Shown piece by piece: positions 19,931-31,700 of a stretch of DNA of 64,000 bases (position 1 is its first letter; each line of letters starts with the position of its first letter). Under the pieces are notes generated by a model. That model was given only the letters and a program-made list of their open reading frames with translations. It searched no databases and was not told the origin of the DNA. This DNA comes from Spirodela intermedia (Eukaryota; Streptophyta; Magnoliopsida; Alismatales; Araceae). Location: NCBI GenBank assembly GCA_902729315.2, contig LR746269.1, positions 9,274,231-9,338,230 on the forward strand, given 5' to 3'. The translations under genes and the position numbers were made by a program.

Positions 19931-20373
19931 GCTCTCTCCGGCGCTCGGCCTCAGCCGCCCCCTCACGCCCTCAGCCCTGCCTCGTTGTGAAGGGCTACCC
20001 CTTAAAACTCATAGAAGAGGTCGGGGAGTGGGCTGCTCCAAACGCGCCGGCAGGTAACTGGATCTGCTCTAAAATCAGGTTCTTCAGCTTCTCACTTGAC
20101 CAGCTACAGGGCCCGGGATCTACTGGACCGTTCTCTCCCCAGCCCCGTCGAGCCTCCCAAAAGATGAGGAGGAACGCACACACCTCTGCGTCTTCTCTGT
20201 TCTGTCGGCTGCACCAGAGGGGTTGACCAACCGGTGCCAAGTTCTTTGTGGGTCTTCCTCGGGAACGGAGGGAGAAAGCGTCTCTTTGGGCTGGGCAGGG
20301 TTTAAGATTCAGTTCACGTAAAATATATATTATTTAATTTCACATTCATGGGAGTCTCCTCAAGTTCTCTCCT

Positions 20374-21288
20374 TCATGGGTTCCCCTCCGCGGCTTTCCT
20401 GCACTCGTTGTAGAACGCCACGTCCACGGCTAAACAGAACACGCTCACAAGTAGCATGGGGTAGAAGCTGACGGTCAGGGTGATCAGCGGGTTCGTCACC
20501 TTTCGGAGGAGAATCATGATGAGATACCACCCCGCAAAGATGAGAAACTTGAGGCAGTTAACCTGGAACGCTAGCTCTCTTCTTCCTTGGACGAGCTCCG
20601 CCGCTCTCCCCAGGGCAGTCAGCCCGTAGCGTCCTTCCTCCGTCGCCGAGACCACCACCCCTTGAGACCAGATCATGCTCAAGTACAGAAGGAGAAGAAG
20701 GCCCGAGACCGTTATGACGGCGGTCAAGACAGACGATCCCAGAGAAAGGCCAAAGATGAAGAAGGCAAAGGCCAGAAGTAGCAGCCAGATGGTCTCGTAA
20801 GCGAAGGCCAAGAGGTTGACGTAGAGAAGAGTGGCAAGTAAGCCCTTCCACATAGTCTTTATCTTGTAAAACAGATCTTTGAAGGTCACCTTCTCCGCCT
20901 TGGCGGCCATGGTGAGCACGTTGATCACCCCCGTCAAGAGGAACGACGAGAGCAGGAGCGACGCCAACAGCATACCCACTTCCGCGGCGACGAACCCGCT
21001 AAGATCCTCAGTTAGCCCGGGGAGGAGGGCAAGGAACTCTGAGCTCGAGGGATCCTTGGTCTTCATGGTGGAGACCCTCCGGGCCATGTCGATGATCAAC
21101 GGCTCCACGGTAATAAAGGTGCCAAATAACAGGAGAGAGGAGGGGATAAGATAGATGAACAGGACGGGGAGCATGAGCTTCCAGGCCCTCCCGAGGAGCT
21201 TTGCGGCTCTCCACAGTATCTCCCAGGCCTTCGAGGGTGGAGGCCGACCGCCGCCGGCGATCAGAGGCAAGCCCTCCTCTTCTCCCAT
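20374..21288 (-). CDS. Multi-pass membrane protein, subfamily II copy A
   Basis: Intronless gene for 304 residues starting MGEEEGLPLIAGGGRPPPSK. About six hydrophobic segments: near 33-56, 100-130, 147-172, 172-200, 230-255 and 268-292. The conserved block reads WSQGVVVSATEEGRYGLTAL, and the tail is AVDVAFYNECRKAAEGNP. The C-terminal ATEEGRYG...RAAELVQGRR and FYxEC signatures tie it to subfamily I (3520-4458, 13219-14154), although the N-terminus and loops differ. The TATA region is weak (CTTACAAATAAG). Function unknown; membrane location is inferred from hydrophobicity. Confidence 0.85.
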   Translation of the reverse strand: MGEEEGLPLIAGGGRPPPSKAWEILWRAAKLLGRAWKLMLPVLFIYLIPSSLLLFGTFITVEPLIIDMARRVSTMKTKDPSSSEFLALLPGLTEDLSGFVAAEVGMLLASLLLSSFLLTGVINVLTMAAKAEKVTFKDLFYKIKTMWKGLLATLLYVNLLAFAYETIWLLLLAFAFFIFGLSLGSSVLTAVITVSGLLLLLYLSMIWSQGVVVSATEEGRYGLTALGRAAELVQGRRELAFQVNCLKFLIFAGWYLIMILLRKVTNPLITLTVSFYPMLLVSVFCLAVDVAFYNECRKAAEGNP

Positions 21289-21347
21289 GGCTCTGGGTCT
21301 GTTTCCTACTCTTCCCTACCTCTCAGTTACAGAACAACCTAACCCTC

Positions 21348-21359
21348 TTATTTGTAAGC
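21348..21359 (-). promoter_or_regulatory. Degenerate TATA element of copy A
   Basis: The minus strand reads CTTACAAATAAG where copies B and D have CTTATAAATAG- and CTTATAAAAAG-like boxes. The T-to-C change breaks the TATA core. Confidence 0.45.
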
Positions 21360-21559
21360 TCTTTGTAATCGGGGGCCCCAGACACCAAATGTTGCAGAAT
21401 TCTCCGGCTATCTTCCGATACGCTCTCCGGCTGTCCCCCGTCACGGCCTTTTAGACGTCGACAGCTTTCCTCTAGAGAAATGGACGAAGGGCCCGAATGC
21501 TTCTAAGATCAGTCATTAAATATTATATGATATAATATACGAAAGAAATAAGATTTCGG

Positions 21560-21898
21560 GTTGTCGAGTTTTCTAAATAGATAAAGTTGTTCGGTCAGAG
21601 CTGCAATAAAATATGGACTTCGACCGGAACTATCGACGTGGGTTTGGTCAAAGTTCGAAAATTTCACGCGTTCTCGATTTTTCTAAATAGATAAAGTTGA
21701 AATTCGGACAGAGCTGCAATAAAATATGGAGTTCGACTGGAATTCTCGTCTTGGGTTTGGTCAAAGTTCGGAAATTTCACGCGTTTTCGATTTTTCTGAA
21801 TAAATAAATTTGAAGTTTGGGCAGAGCTGTGAGAAGATCTAGAGTTCGACTGGCACGCTCGCCGTGGATTTGGTCAAAGTTTGAAAATTTCTGCAGGA
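21560..21898. repeat. Triplicated ~110-bp unit in segment A
   Basis: Three head-to-tail units begin near 21570, 21680 and 21793. Each has TTCTAAATAGATAAAGTTG (or a variant), then AGAGCTG, then a GTTCGAC block and TGGTCAAAGTT. Segment B has a single equivalent unit at about 30770-30890. Confidence 0.85.
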
Positions 21899-22130
21899 TT
21901 CATCGGGCTGCACCCTCATCAAGTCTGGGTTAAGAAAGTCAAGGCCTTGGGGATAAGTTCTAGTATTAGAGATTAGAAGAGGATCCTGGTTCTGGGTTCT
22001 GTCTTCTTCTCCGTTCGCCGGATTTTAACAGCTCTGATGTCCTATAGAACACGTTACGGTGTTACAAATATATAGTGGTCGTGTCAAAGAAACGTTTCAA
22101 CTTTCAGGGTGTTTTACTTTTTCCCCTCAT

Positions 22131-22669
22131 GCAATTATTGTAGTTAATATACCCCTACATTAACATTGTTAATGACGTTTCAGCTCTGACGTTTTAGCAG
22201 CATTTCTTTCAATTAGTATTACCCTACCAAGAACATTGTTACCCTTATTTAGTCAACCACATTTTTGCAATGATTCTTAAATCCTTACCTCCCATTTAAG
22301 CAGTTAGATAACACGCTTCAAAACTATTTATATCTATCTTTACCTTACTCTTTTACACAAACTTGCTCAATAATCTAAGCATCACTCAAAGCATGCATCT
22401 TGGCTAATGTTAATTCTCTCTGTATTGGATGCCTTTTTATTTCTCAATATGTTGTTTTCAATCAATCTACTTTTTTGCTTGTAGATAAGTCAAAAAGTAT
22501 TTCATATATCTTGATAACAATCTTATTGCACTAAGAATTTTTGGGCCATTCTTGACTTAGTCTATAAAGCATACTAAATTTATAGTGCTCTCACTATGTT
22601 TTGCCCCAATTTCTGATGATACAACTATGACTAGTTGATAATTATCTAAATTATAGCATTAATATGACT
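22131..22669. other. AT-rich intergenic DNA, no gene seen
   Basis: Low-GC sequence between segment A and the dispersed repeat that starts near 22670. No frames of note. Confidence 0.5.
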
Positions 22670-24470
22670 AGTTTATGATTTATTTTGTTAAAAAAGACAT
22701 TGATATAATTTTTATAATTATTTTATAGATTTACATTTATTTATTGATATTATTTGAAAAATAAAAAGTTAAATATGATCATGAGTTATGATGGTTAAAT
22801 AAGAAATTAATATTTAGAATTCTAGGATGATATGAGGTATTTTCTATTTTTTAAAAAGGGATTTTTTTTCTGAATTTTAATGAAAAATCTTGAAAATTAA
22901 TATTTTTCAGAGTCTTGTGATTTTATTATGATAAAAATAAAGATAAAAATAATAAATGAATTAAGAAAATAAAAGGGGGACCCCCTGACCAGTCGTCACT
23001 TGGCAATCGACCCTCTAATTGGAGGGAACTCTTGAGTGGGTAACTCAGTCAAGGAGGAGCTATGAGTTGGCTGCTCAAGCAGCTCAAGTACTCATCACAG
23101 CCACGTGTGCATGGGTCAGGGTATGATCTCATCACGTGTTGCGTGGAGGCGGACCACCTGTGTCTCTCTCCCCTAGGTAGTCCTAGTCATTTTTTTTATA
23201 GGGGGTAAGAAATCGATAGATATAAAGCACTCCGTACCAATGAAAATCTCGGAAAAAAACTAACGTGGGACTAAAAACTTTGAGAGCACCGATTTGATAG
23301 TTGATTGTTGACCTGGCGTAAAATGATGGAAAACATGTGGAACCCAATGTAAATTGACAGAAAAATGATAAAAAATGACACTAGATGGTAGAAATGCACA
23401 TAAAACCTCAGAAACGGTAAAAAACAACGAGGATCGATTAGAAACATTTAGGAAACATGTAAAAAAAAAAAAAAACCAAAAAATGAAGTACGAAATGAAT
23501 GTTGATCTAAAATCATGTTTTCTACACAAATACTAGTCTAATGGATTTGAAATTTGAAATTTGAAATGAAGCTTTGTTACTTATTAATGAATAGTTATCT
23601 ATAGTAAAAATGTCTTTTTGACATACATTGGAGCAGGAAGCATAAGTCAAAGACTAAAGACAAAAAAGAAGAACAAAAAAGATAAATGAAAATGAAAAAT
23701 AAGAGATTTCGGATCTGAGCAAGACAAAGGAGGCTCCTCTTGGGGATAAAAATGAATGGTTAGACAGAGGGCAGGAGGTTGGAAGGTAGGGAATGAGGCT
23801 GGCGAGAAAGACGAGAAGGAAGGAGGATCTTAGAATCAGCAAACTGCAATCAGTAGAGTTCTTTGCGATTTTAGTTTTAATTATTATCTTATTTCATTTA
23901 TCTGTCTATTATTTGGGTGGTAGACATTAATCATAAATATTTTTTCTCAATTTATTTATTTTAAAGTGTTTTGTTCTTCTCATTTTCTTGGGTGATAGAC
24001 AAGGAAAGGAGAAGACTTTAATCATTTTCAGTTTTAGTCATCAAAAATTTAGTTTAAATTATGATTATAATTACTTGCAATTTCTTTTATCATCCTTGGG
24101 TGATAGACAAGGGAAAGATTTTTTATTTGTAGTTATAAGGTTTAATTTAGATATTTTATATTTTAGTTAAAAACTTTCTTAGTTCAGTTAGACTTTGTTG
24201 TGTGACGAACATTACAGTTCGATTTTAGTTTTAGATTTTATTTTTGATGACGTATTTAATTATTTTATGCATTATATTTATTTTAATTTTATTTTATATC
24301 TTATTTCTAAATATTTCAAAGTACTCTCCACATCAATAGAAGTCATTCTATTGATAATCACTAATGATACATTAGTCGTTGGTTTTAATACATGCAAATT
24401 GAATAATATTTATAACTACACTTTCTAAATAAATTCTAATATTGATACAAGCTCACCTTGATCCTCAAGG
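22670..24470 (+). repeat. Dispersed AT-rich repeat, copy 1 (forward)
   Basis: Homologous in the same orientation to 25740-28500 and in reverse to about 24540-25560. Landmarks include GATTTATTTTGTTAAAAAA (22680), the block GGAGGTTGGAAGG with neighbours (near 23770) and CTTGGGTGATAGACAAG (23985). No long coding frame is present, so it is probably a non-autonomous element or its remains. Class not determined. Confidence 0.65.
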
Positions 24471-24539
24471 ACGGTGAGAACTAGTTTTGATGCATTTTTA
24501 ATTTTTTAAAAAGAAATAACTAAAAGGAAAGGAACAAAA

Positions 24540-25560
24540 TAAAATGAGATGAGAAAATGATGTAATCTTCTCTTCAACACAAATTTAGTTTAATTAATTT
24601 TATAAATGTAATTATCTTGTCAGCTCTAAATAATCAGAAAGAGGGTTTTAATGATGTTATGATTAAATCAAAAATAGAGAAAGATAGATTAGAGACTATG
24701 AAAAGGAAAATTGAGAATTGTGGTTATCAATAGAATAACTTCTATTAATGTGGAGAATGCTGTGAAATAATTTAAACTAAAAGTTAAAATAAAACTAAAA
24801 CAAATGAGGTGCAGAAATACTTTAGTTCATAAAATAAAATAATTGAATTCATGATCAAAAGTAAATTCTAAAATAAAATCAGACTCTATTGTTTGTCACA
24901 TAGTAAAGTTCTTTAGAATTAAGAAAGCTTTTAATTTAAAGATAAAAATATAAATTTAACCTTATAAATTTTAAAGTAAACCTTTTCCTTATTTATCACC
25001 CAAGAAAATGAGAAAAATGAAATATTTACATTAAATGAATTTGACAATGTCTTTCTAATCAATGTATGTCACCCAAAGAATAGAAAGAGAAATGAAATGA
25101 GAAAATATTTAAAACTAAGTCGTAGAGAACTTTATCAATTACAATGAATTAAGTCCCTTAATCTTCCTCCGTCTTCCTGTCCTCTCAAGCCTTCTTTCCC
25201 TACATTATAGCCTCCTATCCTCCAACCAACAATATGTCCTATCTTTTAGACGAGTGAGAAGCCTCCTTTCTCCTTCCTCAGATATGAAAATCTCTCATTT
25301 AGTTTTCATTCAACCATTTTTCCTTCTTTTCCACCTTCAGCCTTTGACTCTCATTTTTTGCTCCAAATTCAGTCAAAAATGGTATTTTTAATATATAGAA
25401 TCATTCATTCATGAGTAATGAAGCTTGATTTCAAATTTAAAATCAATCAATTAAGTATTCATGGAGAAATCATGATTTTTAGATCATGTTCATTTAGTTC
25501 TGATTTTTTCTGATTTTTTGAGAGATTCTTGATTTTTTTTGTCGGTTCTACATTGTTTTG
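24540..25560 (-). repeat. Dispersed AT-rich repeat, copy 2 (inverted, partial)
   Basis: The reverse complement of this stretch aligns to copies 1 and 3. Examples are rc of TATTTATCACCCAAG (about 24992), matching the CTTGGGTGATAGA block, and rc of the 25150-25400 part, matching the GAGTCAAAG...GGAGGTTGGA part. With copy 1 it forms a large imperfect inverted repeat with a tight loop near 24500. Confidence 0.6.
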
Positions 25561-25739
25561 TAATTTTCTGAGTGTTTCTTGGATTTTATGGGTATTTCCC
25601 AATGTATTATGCCATGTCCTATGTGTAAATCCATTATATTAGTTTGTGGAAGACATAAGATTCGAACCTAGGTTTCTCACATGCGAAGCAAGTCAATGGT
25701 CAATTGATCCTCTGATAATTCTCTTAATTATATGGTTAA

Positions 25740-28500
25740 GATGTCAATTTTTATGTGTATATACTTTATTTTGTTAAAAAAATACATACATTAAAATAAT
25801 ATTTTATGCATTTACATTGATTTATTGATATCTCTTTGAAAATAGGAAGTTAAATGTGATCATAAGTTTTGATAGTTAACTAAGAAATTTTAATATTTAG
25901 AATTCTAAAATGAGTTGTGACATTTTTTAATTTTTTTATAATTTTTGAGAATTTCTTTTTACTTTTAAGGAAAATTTTGAAAATACTTTTTAAATTTTTT
26001 GCAGGTTTATTATGATGAAAGTAACAAATTAAAATAAAAAGGATGGGAGCCACTGGCCACCCAATACTCATACTTGACCTAGAGGGCACCACATGCAAGT
26101 GGGAAGCTTAGTTGGGCTCAAGAGGCTAAGGAATAAATGTAGAACATGTGCGTGCCATTCCCCTTCCACGTCACTAATGGTCAACTGGGCATGAGGCAAG
26201 GAATGCTCCTACACATTTGTATATTATGGGGCATACCACCTGATTTTATGGGCCCCTCTCCCTATGGGTTCTTCATCATTATATTTTGAGAGAGAGAACT
26301 CAAATACACAATAAGGTGCAGAGTTATATTTGCCTTAAATAGTTGGATAAAACCAATGTGAAACTAAACTTTTGAGAACTACTAGCTCGGTGACCAATGG
26401 TTCAGTGGGCAGAAGTTTGACAAATGTTAGTCCAAACCGCTAGTTTAACAAGCACCGGTCTGGCAAGCATTGGTTTGATAGAGTGCTAGTTGACTATTGA
26501 CCCACTTGTTAAGTAGGTGACTTGGGTTGAAATCCTACATCTTCCACAAATTAATCCGAACTGATTAATAGGCAGAAGATGGCAGGAAACACTCAAAAAA
26601 TTGGAAACCAATTGGAAAATTAAGGAATTACTTGGATAAATATTAGGAAAAAACAGAATTAAATGAATTATGATTCAAAAATCATGATTTATCTACAAAT
26701 ACTTGTTTGATTGATATGAAATTAGACCCAAAACTCTGTTGCTTATTAATGAATGATTTTAAATACTAAAAATGCCATTTTTTTATAGGAATGAGAGCAC
26801 AAAATGAGAGTCAAAGATTGAAGACAAAAAATAAGGAAAAATAATTAAATCAAAACTAAATGAGAGATTTTCAAATCTAAGGAAAGAAAAATGAAGGTCC
26901 AAGCTCTTCAAGACAGTGTTAGCTTGAGGGCAAGAGGTTGGAAGGCAAGGAAGAGGTTGGAGAGCACATGAACGAGGAAGACTAAGGGAACTAGCTAGTT
27001 GTGAATCAATGGAGTTCTTTTCACTTTTAATTTTTTCTATTGTCTTATTTTATATCTTTTCTGTTCTTTGGGTGGAATACATTAATCAAAGATACCTTAT
27101 TTTAAAATTTAATTAATTTAAATATTTTTTGTTTTTATTTACTTAGATGATAGATAAGAAAAGAAGAGAACATTAATATTTATTCTTACTTGTTATCTAT
27201 TTACACAAGAGAGGAAACCTTATAATTCATAATCCTCTCTAAGGAAGAAGAGGAGTACATGAGATTATATAAAAAAAAAAAAAAAGAAAGATGAGAAGAG
27301 AGAGATAAATAATAGCTCTTACTGGGCTGAGAGTCTTATATCACTATCAAACACTCTCCCTCTAGTTAGAGCATATAAGTTAAATATGACCAACTTGATA
27401 TATGTGGCATTGTAGAAGGTGCATGCCAGACTCTTAATGAAGAGTGACAGCCGGTTGAAGAACTGGTGTAAGAGGCATTTGAGACAAGATGACATTGCGA
27501 GGGGACGTCCCTGGAGCTGTGCATGGCACCAACAAGGGACACGTGAGGCATTGGGAGGTGGTGTGGTGTGCTAAGAGATGACGTGCGAGGTGCCAAGAGG
27601 TGACAGGCGAGGCATCACGAGGTGGCGCAGGGCGTCGAGAGGTGGCGAGGTATGCCAGGAGATGATGCATGGGGCACGGGGAGGCGACTCTTGAGGCGTT
27701 AGGAGGCGGCACGGGGGTGCCGAGAGTCAACGCACGGGGCGCCGAGAGGCGACACTCAAGGTGTGGGGAGGTGGCGCAAGAGGTGACACTTGGGGCGTTG
27801 GGAGTCGATGCTCGAGGCATCAGGAGGTGACGCTCAGGCCATTGGGAGGCTGGTGCCGCCAAGAGGAGAAGGGCGCCGCTGAAGGAAGGTACCGCTAGAG
27901 GAGGGCGGTGCGCTAGAGAGGGAGGCAGCGGCGACATGACGGCTTGGAGGAGCGGCTGACGGATCGAGGCCTAGAGAAGAAGAAAGAGAGCAATGACAGA
28001 GGCGACAACTAAGTCATAAAAGAGGAGTACATGAAGTTGTATAAAAAAGAAGAAAGAAAGATGAGAAGAGAGATAAATAATTGGCCCGAGTAGGCCGGGA
28101 GTTTGATACCACTATCGAATATTATCATTAAGAATTTAATTTAAATTTTTTTTTTTAATTATGTTTAATCTCTTTTCTCATTTTAAGGTGACAAAAAGGA
28201 AAGGAAAAGAATATTTTTAGAAGTTATAAAGTTTAATTTATATTTTATCTTTAAATTAAAAGCTTTATTTGTTCTAAAGGATTTTGCTACATGATAAGTA
28301 ATAAAGTCTGATTTTAGTTTTTTAATAATTTAGTTTTGATGCCAAATCTAATTCTTTTAGCTTACCTTGGTTGATAACTAAGTATTTCTTCACTCTATTT
28401 GTTTTAATTTTATTTTAGATCTTAGTTTGAATTATTTCAAAACATTCTCCCATTTCGTAATGACTTCCTTCCAAATTTCACGCAATAATATCTGAACAAC
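25740..28500 (+). repeat. Dispersed AT-rich repeat, copy 3 (forward, interrupted)
   Basis: Aligns with copy 1 (AAGTTAAATGTGATCATAAG at 25847 against 22770; the GAGTCAAAG block near 26811; the final ATTTTATTTTAGATCTTA near 28409 against 24290). It is interrupted by the GC-rich element at about 27246-28130. Confidence 0.6.
27246..28130. mobile_element. Possible small element: direct repeats around a GC-rich minisatellite
   Basis: About 110 bases at the left (27246-27357) and right (28019-28130) are direct repeats (GAGGAGTACATGA..., AAAGATGAGAAGAGAG, then a GAG-CTT/TTTGATA-type end). The interior (27430-27960) is GC-rich and made of a degenerate repeat of about 20-22 bases around GAGGCGTTGGGAGGYGRC. 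The layout resembles a short LTR-type (TRIM-like) element. On the minus strand the right repeat contains TGGTATCAAACTC, similar to a tRNA-Met primer-binding site (TGGTATCAGAGC), but it sits inside both repeats, which does not fit a simple LTR model. The 167-codon minus frame over the interior is low-complexity. Confidence 0.4.
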
Positions 28501-29431
28501 CATTGTGAAATATGGAATATTATCTGTCTAATCTAGTGCCCAAAAACAGATATGGAAGATGGCATGTACTTCAATGACGTGGCATAACTATTGACATGGC
28601 CCAAAGATGCTAACTTGGCCCATAAGCCCTTGGCACTTCCTCTTGGTGATGTGGCTATGATTGGCTGCATTTTTTCTCATTATTTTGATAATTTATAAAT
28701 GACTAAAAGTAGCTAAAAAACTGTCTTCATAAATTTCCTTCAAAAATCCAAGATATATTTAATTTTATAATTTTAATTTTATGAGTATATTTTTTCAGTT
28801 GTAAAATAATTTTCAAGAATATAAAGCTTGGATAATTATGCTAACACAGATTCAAAATAAATAATATCTATTCATTTCACATAAATGATAAATTTAGTAA
28901 ATTAGATATAAATTCGTCACATTACTCTAAAATGAGAACTAATTTTTTTAATTTAAATAATTTACATTTTATGTTAATTCATGTAATAAATACTTTGATT
29001 TTAATTCAATTATTACGTAGAAATAAAGTATTATCACTCTCTCCGAAGCCAGACCTCAGTCGCCCCCTCAAGTTCAGGCCTGCCTGGTTGTTAAAGGACT
29101 GCCCCTTAAAACTCATAGAAGAGGTCGGGGAGCTGGCTGCTCCAGACGCGCCGGCAGGTAACTAGATCTGCTTTGAAATCAGGTTCTTGAGATTCTCACT
29201 TGACCAGCTAAAGGGCACGGATTTGCTGGACAGCTCTCTCCCCATAACCGTCGGTCCTCTCAAAGATGAGGAACACACCTCTGCATCTTCTTTGTTCTGT
29301 CGGCGGCACCAAACCACCGGTGCCCAGTTGTTTGTGGATCTTTCCCAGGAAGTGAGGGAGAAAGCCTCAAAGGCGGGGGGGGGAGGAGATTTTGCAGGAC
29401 TTCAAGCGGAATTCTTTAAGATTCACGTAAA

Positions 29432-30400
29432 CTATACATTATTTAATTTCACATCCTTGGTAGTCTCCCCAAGTTCTTCACAGCTTCCCTTCCCCGTGGC
29501 ATTCCTGTGCTCGTTGTAGAACGCCACGTCCACGGCTACACAGAACACGCTCAGAAATACCAAAGGTAGGAATCTGGCGAACATAATGATCAGCCCGTTC
29601 ATCCCTTCTAGAGGGAGGAGACTAATGGCGAGATTCCCCCCCTGGACGATGAGAAACTTGAGGCAGTTAACCCGCAACGCTAGTCTTCTTCTTCCTTGGA
29701 CGAGCTCCGCCGCTCTCCCCAGGGCGGTCAGCCCATAGCGTCCTTCCTCCGTCGCCGAGACCACCACCCCTTGAGACCAGACCATGTTCAAGTACAGTAG
29801 GAGAAGAATTCCCGAGACGGATATGACGGTGCACAAAGCAATCGATGACAGAGAAAGGTCAAAGACGAAGAAGACGACTCCCAGAAGTAGTAGCCAGATG
29901 GTCAAGTAAGCGAACGCCAAGAGGTTGACGTAGACAAGAGTGGGAACTAAGCCCTTCCAAGTCCTCATTATCTTGTAAAACAGATCTTTGAAGGTCACCT
30001 TGTCCGCCTTGGCGACCATGGCGAGCGCGTTGATCACCCCCGTCAAAAGGAACGACGAGAAGAGGAAAGACATCAACATGATAACCACTTCCGTGGCGGC
30101 CAACCCTCTAAGATCCTCAGTTAGCTTGGGGAGGAGGGCGTCGACCATGTCGGAGAACGAGGGATCGTCGGTCTTCACGGCTAAGAATTTCTCGACCATG
30201 TCGGAGATCAGCGGCAACACGGCAATATAGGTGCCAAATAAAAGGAGAGAGGAGGGGATAAGATAGATGAGCAGGACGGGGATCAGGAGCTTCCAGGCCT
30301 TCCCAAGGAGCTTTGGGGCCCCGCATAGTATCTCCAGGGCACTCGACGGCGGAGACCCGCCCCCACCGGCGATCAGAGGCAAGGATTCCTCTTCCTTCAT
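29432..30400 (-). CDS. Multi-pass membrane protein, subfamily II copy B
   Basis: Intronless gene for 322 residues starting MKEEESLPLIAGGGGSPPSS. It has the same hydrophobic pattern as copy A. The signature is LYLNMVWSQGVVVSATEEGR, followed by YGLTALGRAAELVQGRRR, and a tail AVDVAFYNEHRNATGK extended by GSCEELGETTKDVKLNNV, about 18 residues longer than copy A. The Cys of the FYNEC motif is His here (FYNEH). A good TATA box (TTATAAAT) lies about 60 bases upstream. Best candidate in the cluster for a normally transcribed subfamily II gene. Function unknown. Confidence 0.85.
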   Translation of the reverse strand: MKEEESLPLIAGGGGSPPSSALEILCGAPKLLGKAWKLLIPVLLIYLIPSSLLLFGTYIAVLPLISDMVEKFLAVKTDDPSFSDMVDALLPKLTEDLRGLAATEVVIMLMSFLFSSFLLTGVINALAMVAKADKVTFKDLFYKIMRTWKGLVPTLVYVNLLAFAYLTIWLLLLGVVFFVFDLSLSSIALCTVISVSGILLLLYLNMVWSQGVVVSATEEGRYGLTALGRAAELVQGRRRLALRVNCLKFLIVQGGNLAISLLPLEGMNGLIIMFARFLPLVFLSVFCVAVDVAFYNEHRNATGKGSCEELGETTKDVKLNNV

Positions 30401-30460
30401 GGCTCTGGATCTGTTTCCTTCCCTTCCCTACCCTTCAGTTGCGGACAACCTAACCTTCCT

Positions 30461-30468
30461 ATTTATAA
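30461..30468 (-). promoter_or_regulatory. TATA box of copy B
   Basis: The minus strand reads TTATAAAT at 30468-30461, about 61 bases before the start codon. The flanking CTTA...AGG(T)TAGGTTGT context is shared with copies A and D. Confidence 0.6.
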
Positions 30469-31700
30469 GCTCTTTTCGGGGGTAGTCGTCGCGACCAGTT
30501 GTCAACGGTGGGCATCCACCTTCATTATGGATGAGATCTCTTTCCCACCTGCATGGCCTTCAGGACCATCTCGAGCCACAAAATGTTTGCAAAATTCTCC
30601 GCCTGCATCTTTCGAAACATCTCCGTGTCGAACATGGCGCTTGTCCCCGTCACGGCCTTTCAGATGACGGCAGCTTTCCGCTGGAGAAATGGCTGATGGG
30701 CCCGACTGCTTTTATGGTCAGGCATTAAATATAATATCATGTAATATATGAAATAAAATAAATTCACGGATTTTCTATTTTTATAAATGGATAAAGTTGA
30801 AGCTCGGACAAAGCTTTGAGAAGATCTAGAGTTCGACCGGCACTGTCTGCCGTGGGTTTAGTCAAAGTTCGAAAATTTCTGCAGCATTTATCGGGCTGGA
30901 CACTCATTAAGTATGTGTTAGAAAAGTCTAATCCATGAGGATAAGTTCTAACATTTAAGCTTAGGACTTGGCTTGAAGGCTAAGTCAGGCTCTGCCCACG
31001 TACCCTCTCCTCGTTATCTACCAGCCCGAGTCTCACGAACCGGCATTACTCTTTAGAGTGCTCGTCGTTGTGTCTGGTCTTAACCCACCTGCTTGGGGGA
31101 AGAGAGTAAGAGAGCGAGAGAGAGGAGGAGAGAAAGAGAGAGAGAAAGAGAGAGTGGCCTTCTGAGACACGCAAACAGTTTATGATGTCTGCATCTCCTT
31201 TTCTGAGTTCTATCTGGAAATAAAATTTGTTGGCGACGATGAACTGTCCCCGCTCGCCGCCATGGCGGAGGCGCAGCGGTTGGACGTTGTTCTCCAACTT
31301 ATCTCCACATCCCTCTTGAGATTTTCTTCGCTGGTCGAGAGACGACCATGTCTTACTTTTCTTGACCTTTTTTCCTTCTGTCGTCACTGGGCCTGTTGTT
31401 ACGAGAACCCCTCCTCTGATTCTTCTCCCTTGTGCTCTACTTTTGTCCGATTATGGACCCAAGGAAACGGGGAAGAAACCTATGAGTAGTCGTGATCACC
31501 GTGATCTGGGGTTAGAGTAGGGAGGGAGTAGAGAGGAAGGAACCTTGTTCTGGGTTGTCTGTCTCCTTCCCCCTTCTCCAGAGTCAACAGCTCTGTTCTC
31601 GTAAAAAAGACGTTATGGTCTTATAAATATATAGTGGTCGTGATTAAAGAAACCTTTCAGCTTGCTAGGTGTTTCACTCTTTCTTTCCCTTAAATCTCTT

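Larger units (their letters stand above)
19931..22130. repeat. Paralogous segment A (subfamily II unit)
   Basis: The whole stretch, not only its gene, is related in the same orientation to segment B (29038-31700). Shared landmarks are ACTCATAGAAGAGGTCGGGG (20009 and 29109) on the 3' side of the gene and AAATATATAGTGGTCGTG (about 22064 and 31624) at the far end. Segment A lacks the DNA equivalent to about 30980-31530 of B. Confidence 0.75.
29038..31700. repeat. Paralogous segment B (subfamily II unit)
   Basis: Direct paralogue of segment A (see there) and, beyond the gene, of segment D: GCTCTGCCCACGTA occurs near 30990 and 44148, and GCCATGGCGGAGGCG at about 31257 matches near 44688. It contains the gene at 29432-30400 and a purine-rich GAGAGA tract (31100-31155). 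Confidence 0.75.

Noticed and set aside
27434-27937. 167-codon minus frame in the GC-rich element
   Set aside because: It translates a degenerate ~21-base repeat; no natural protein features.
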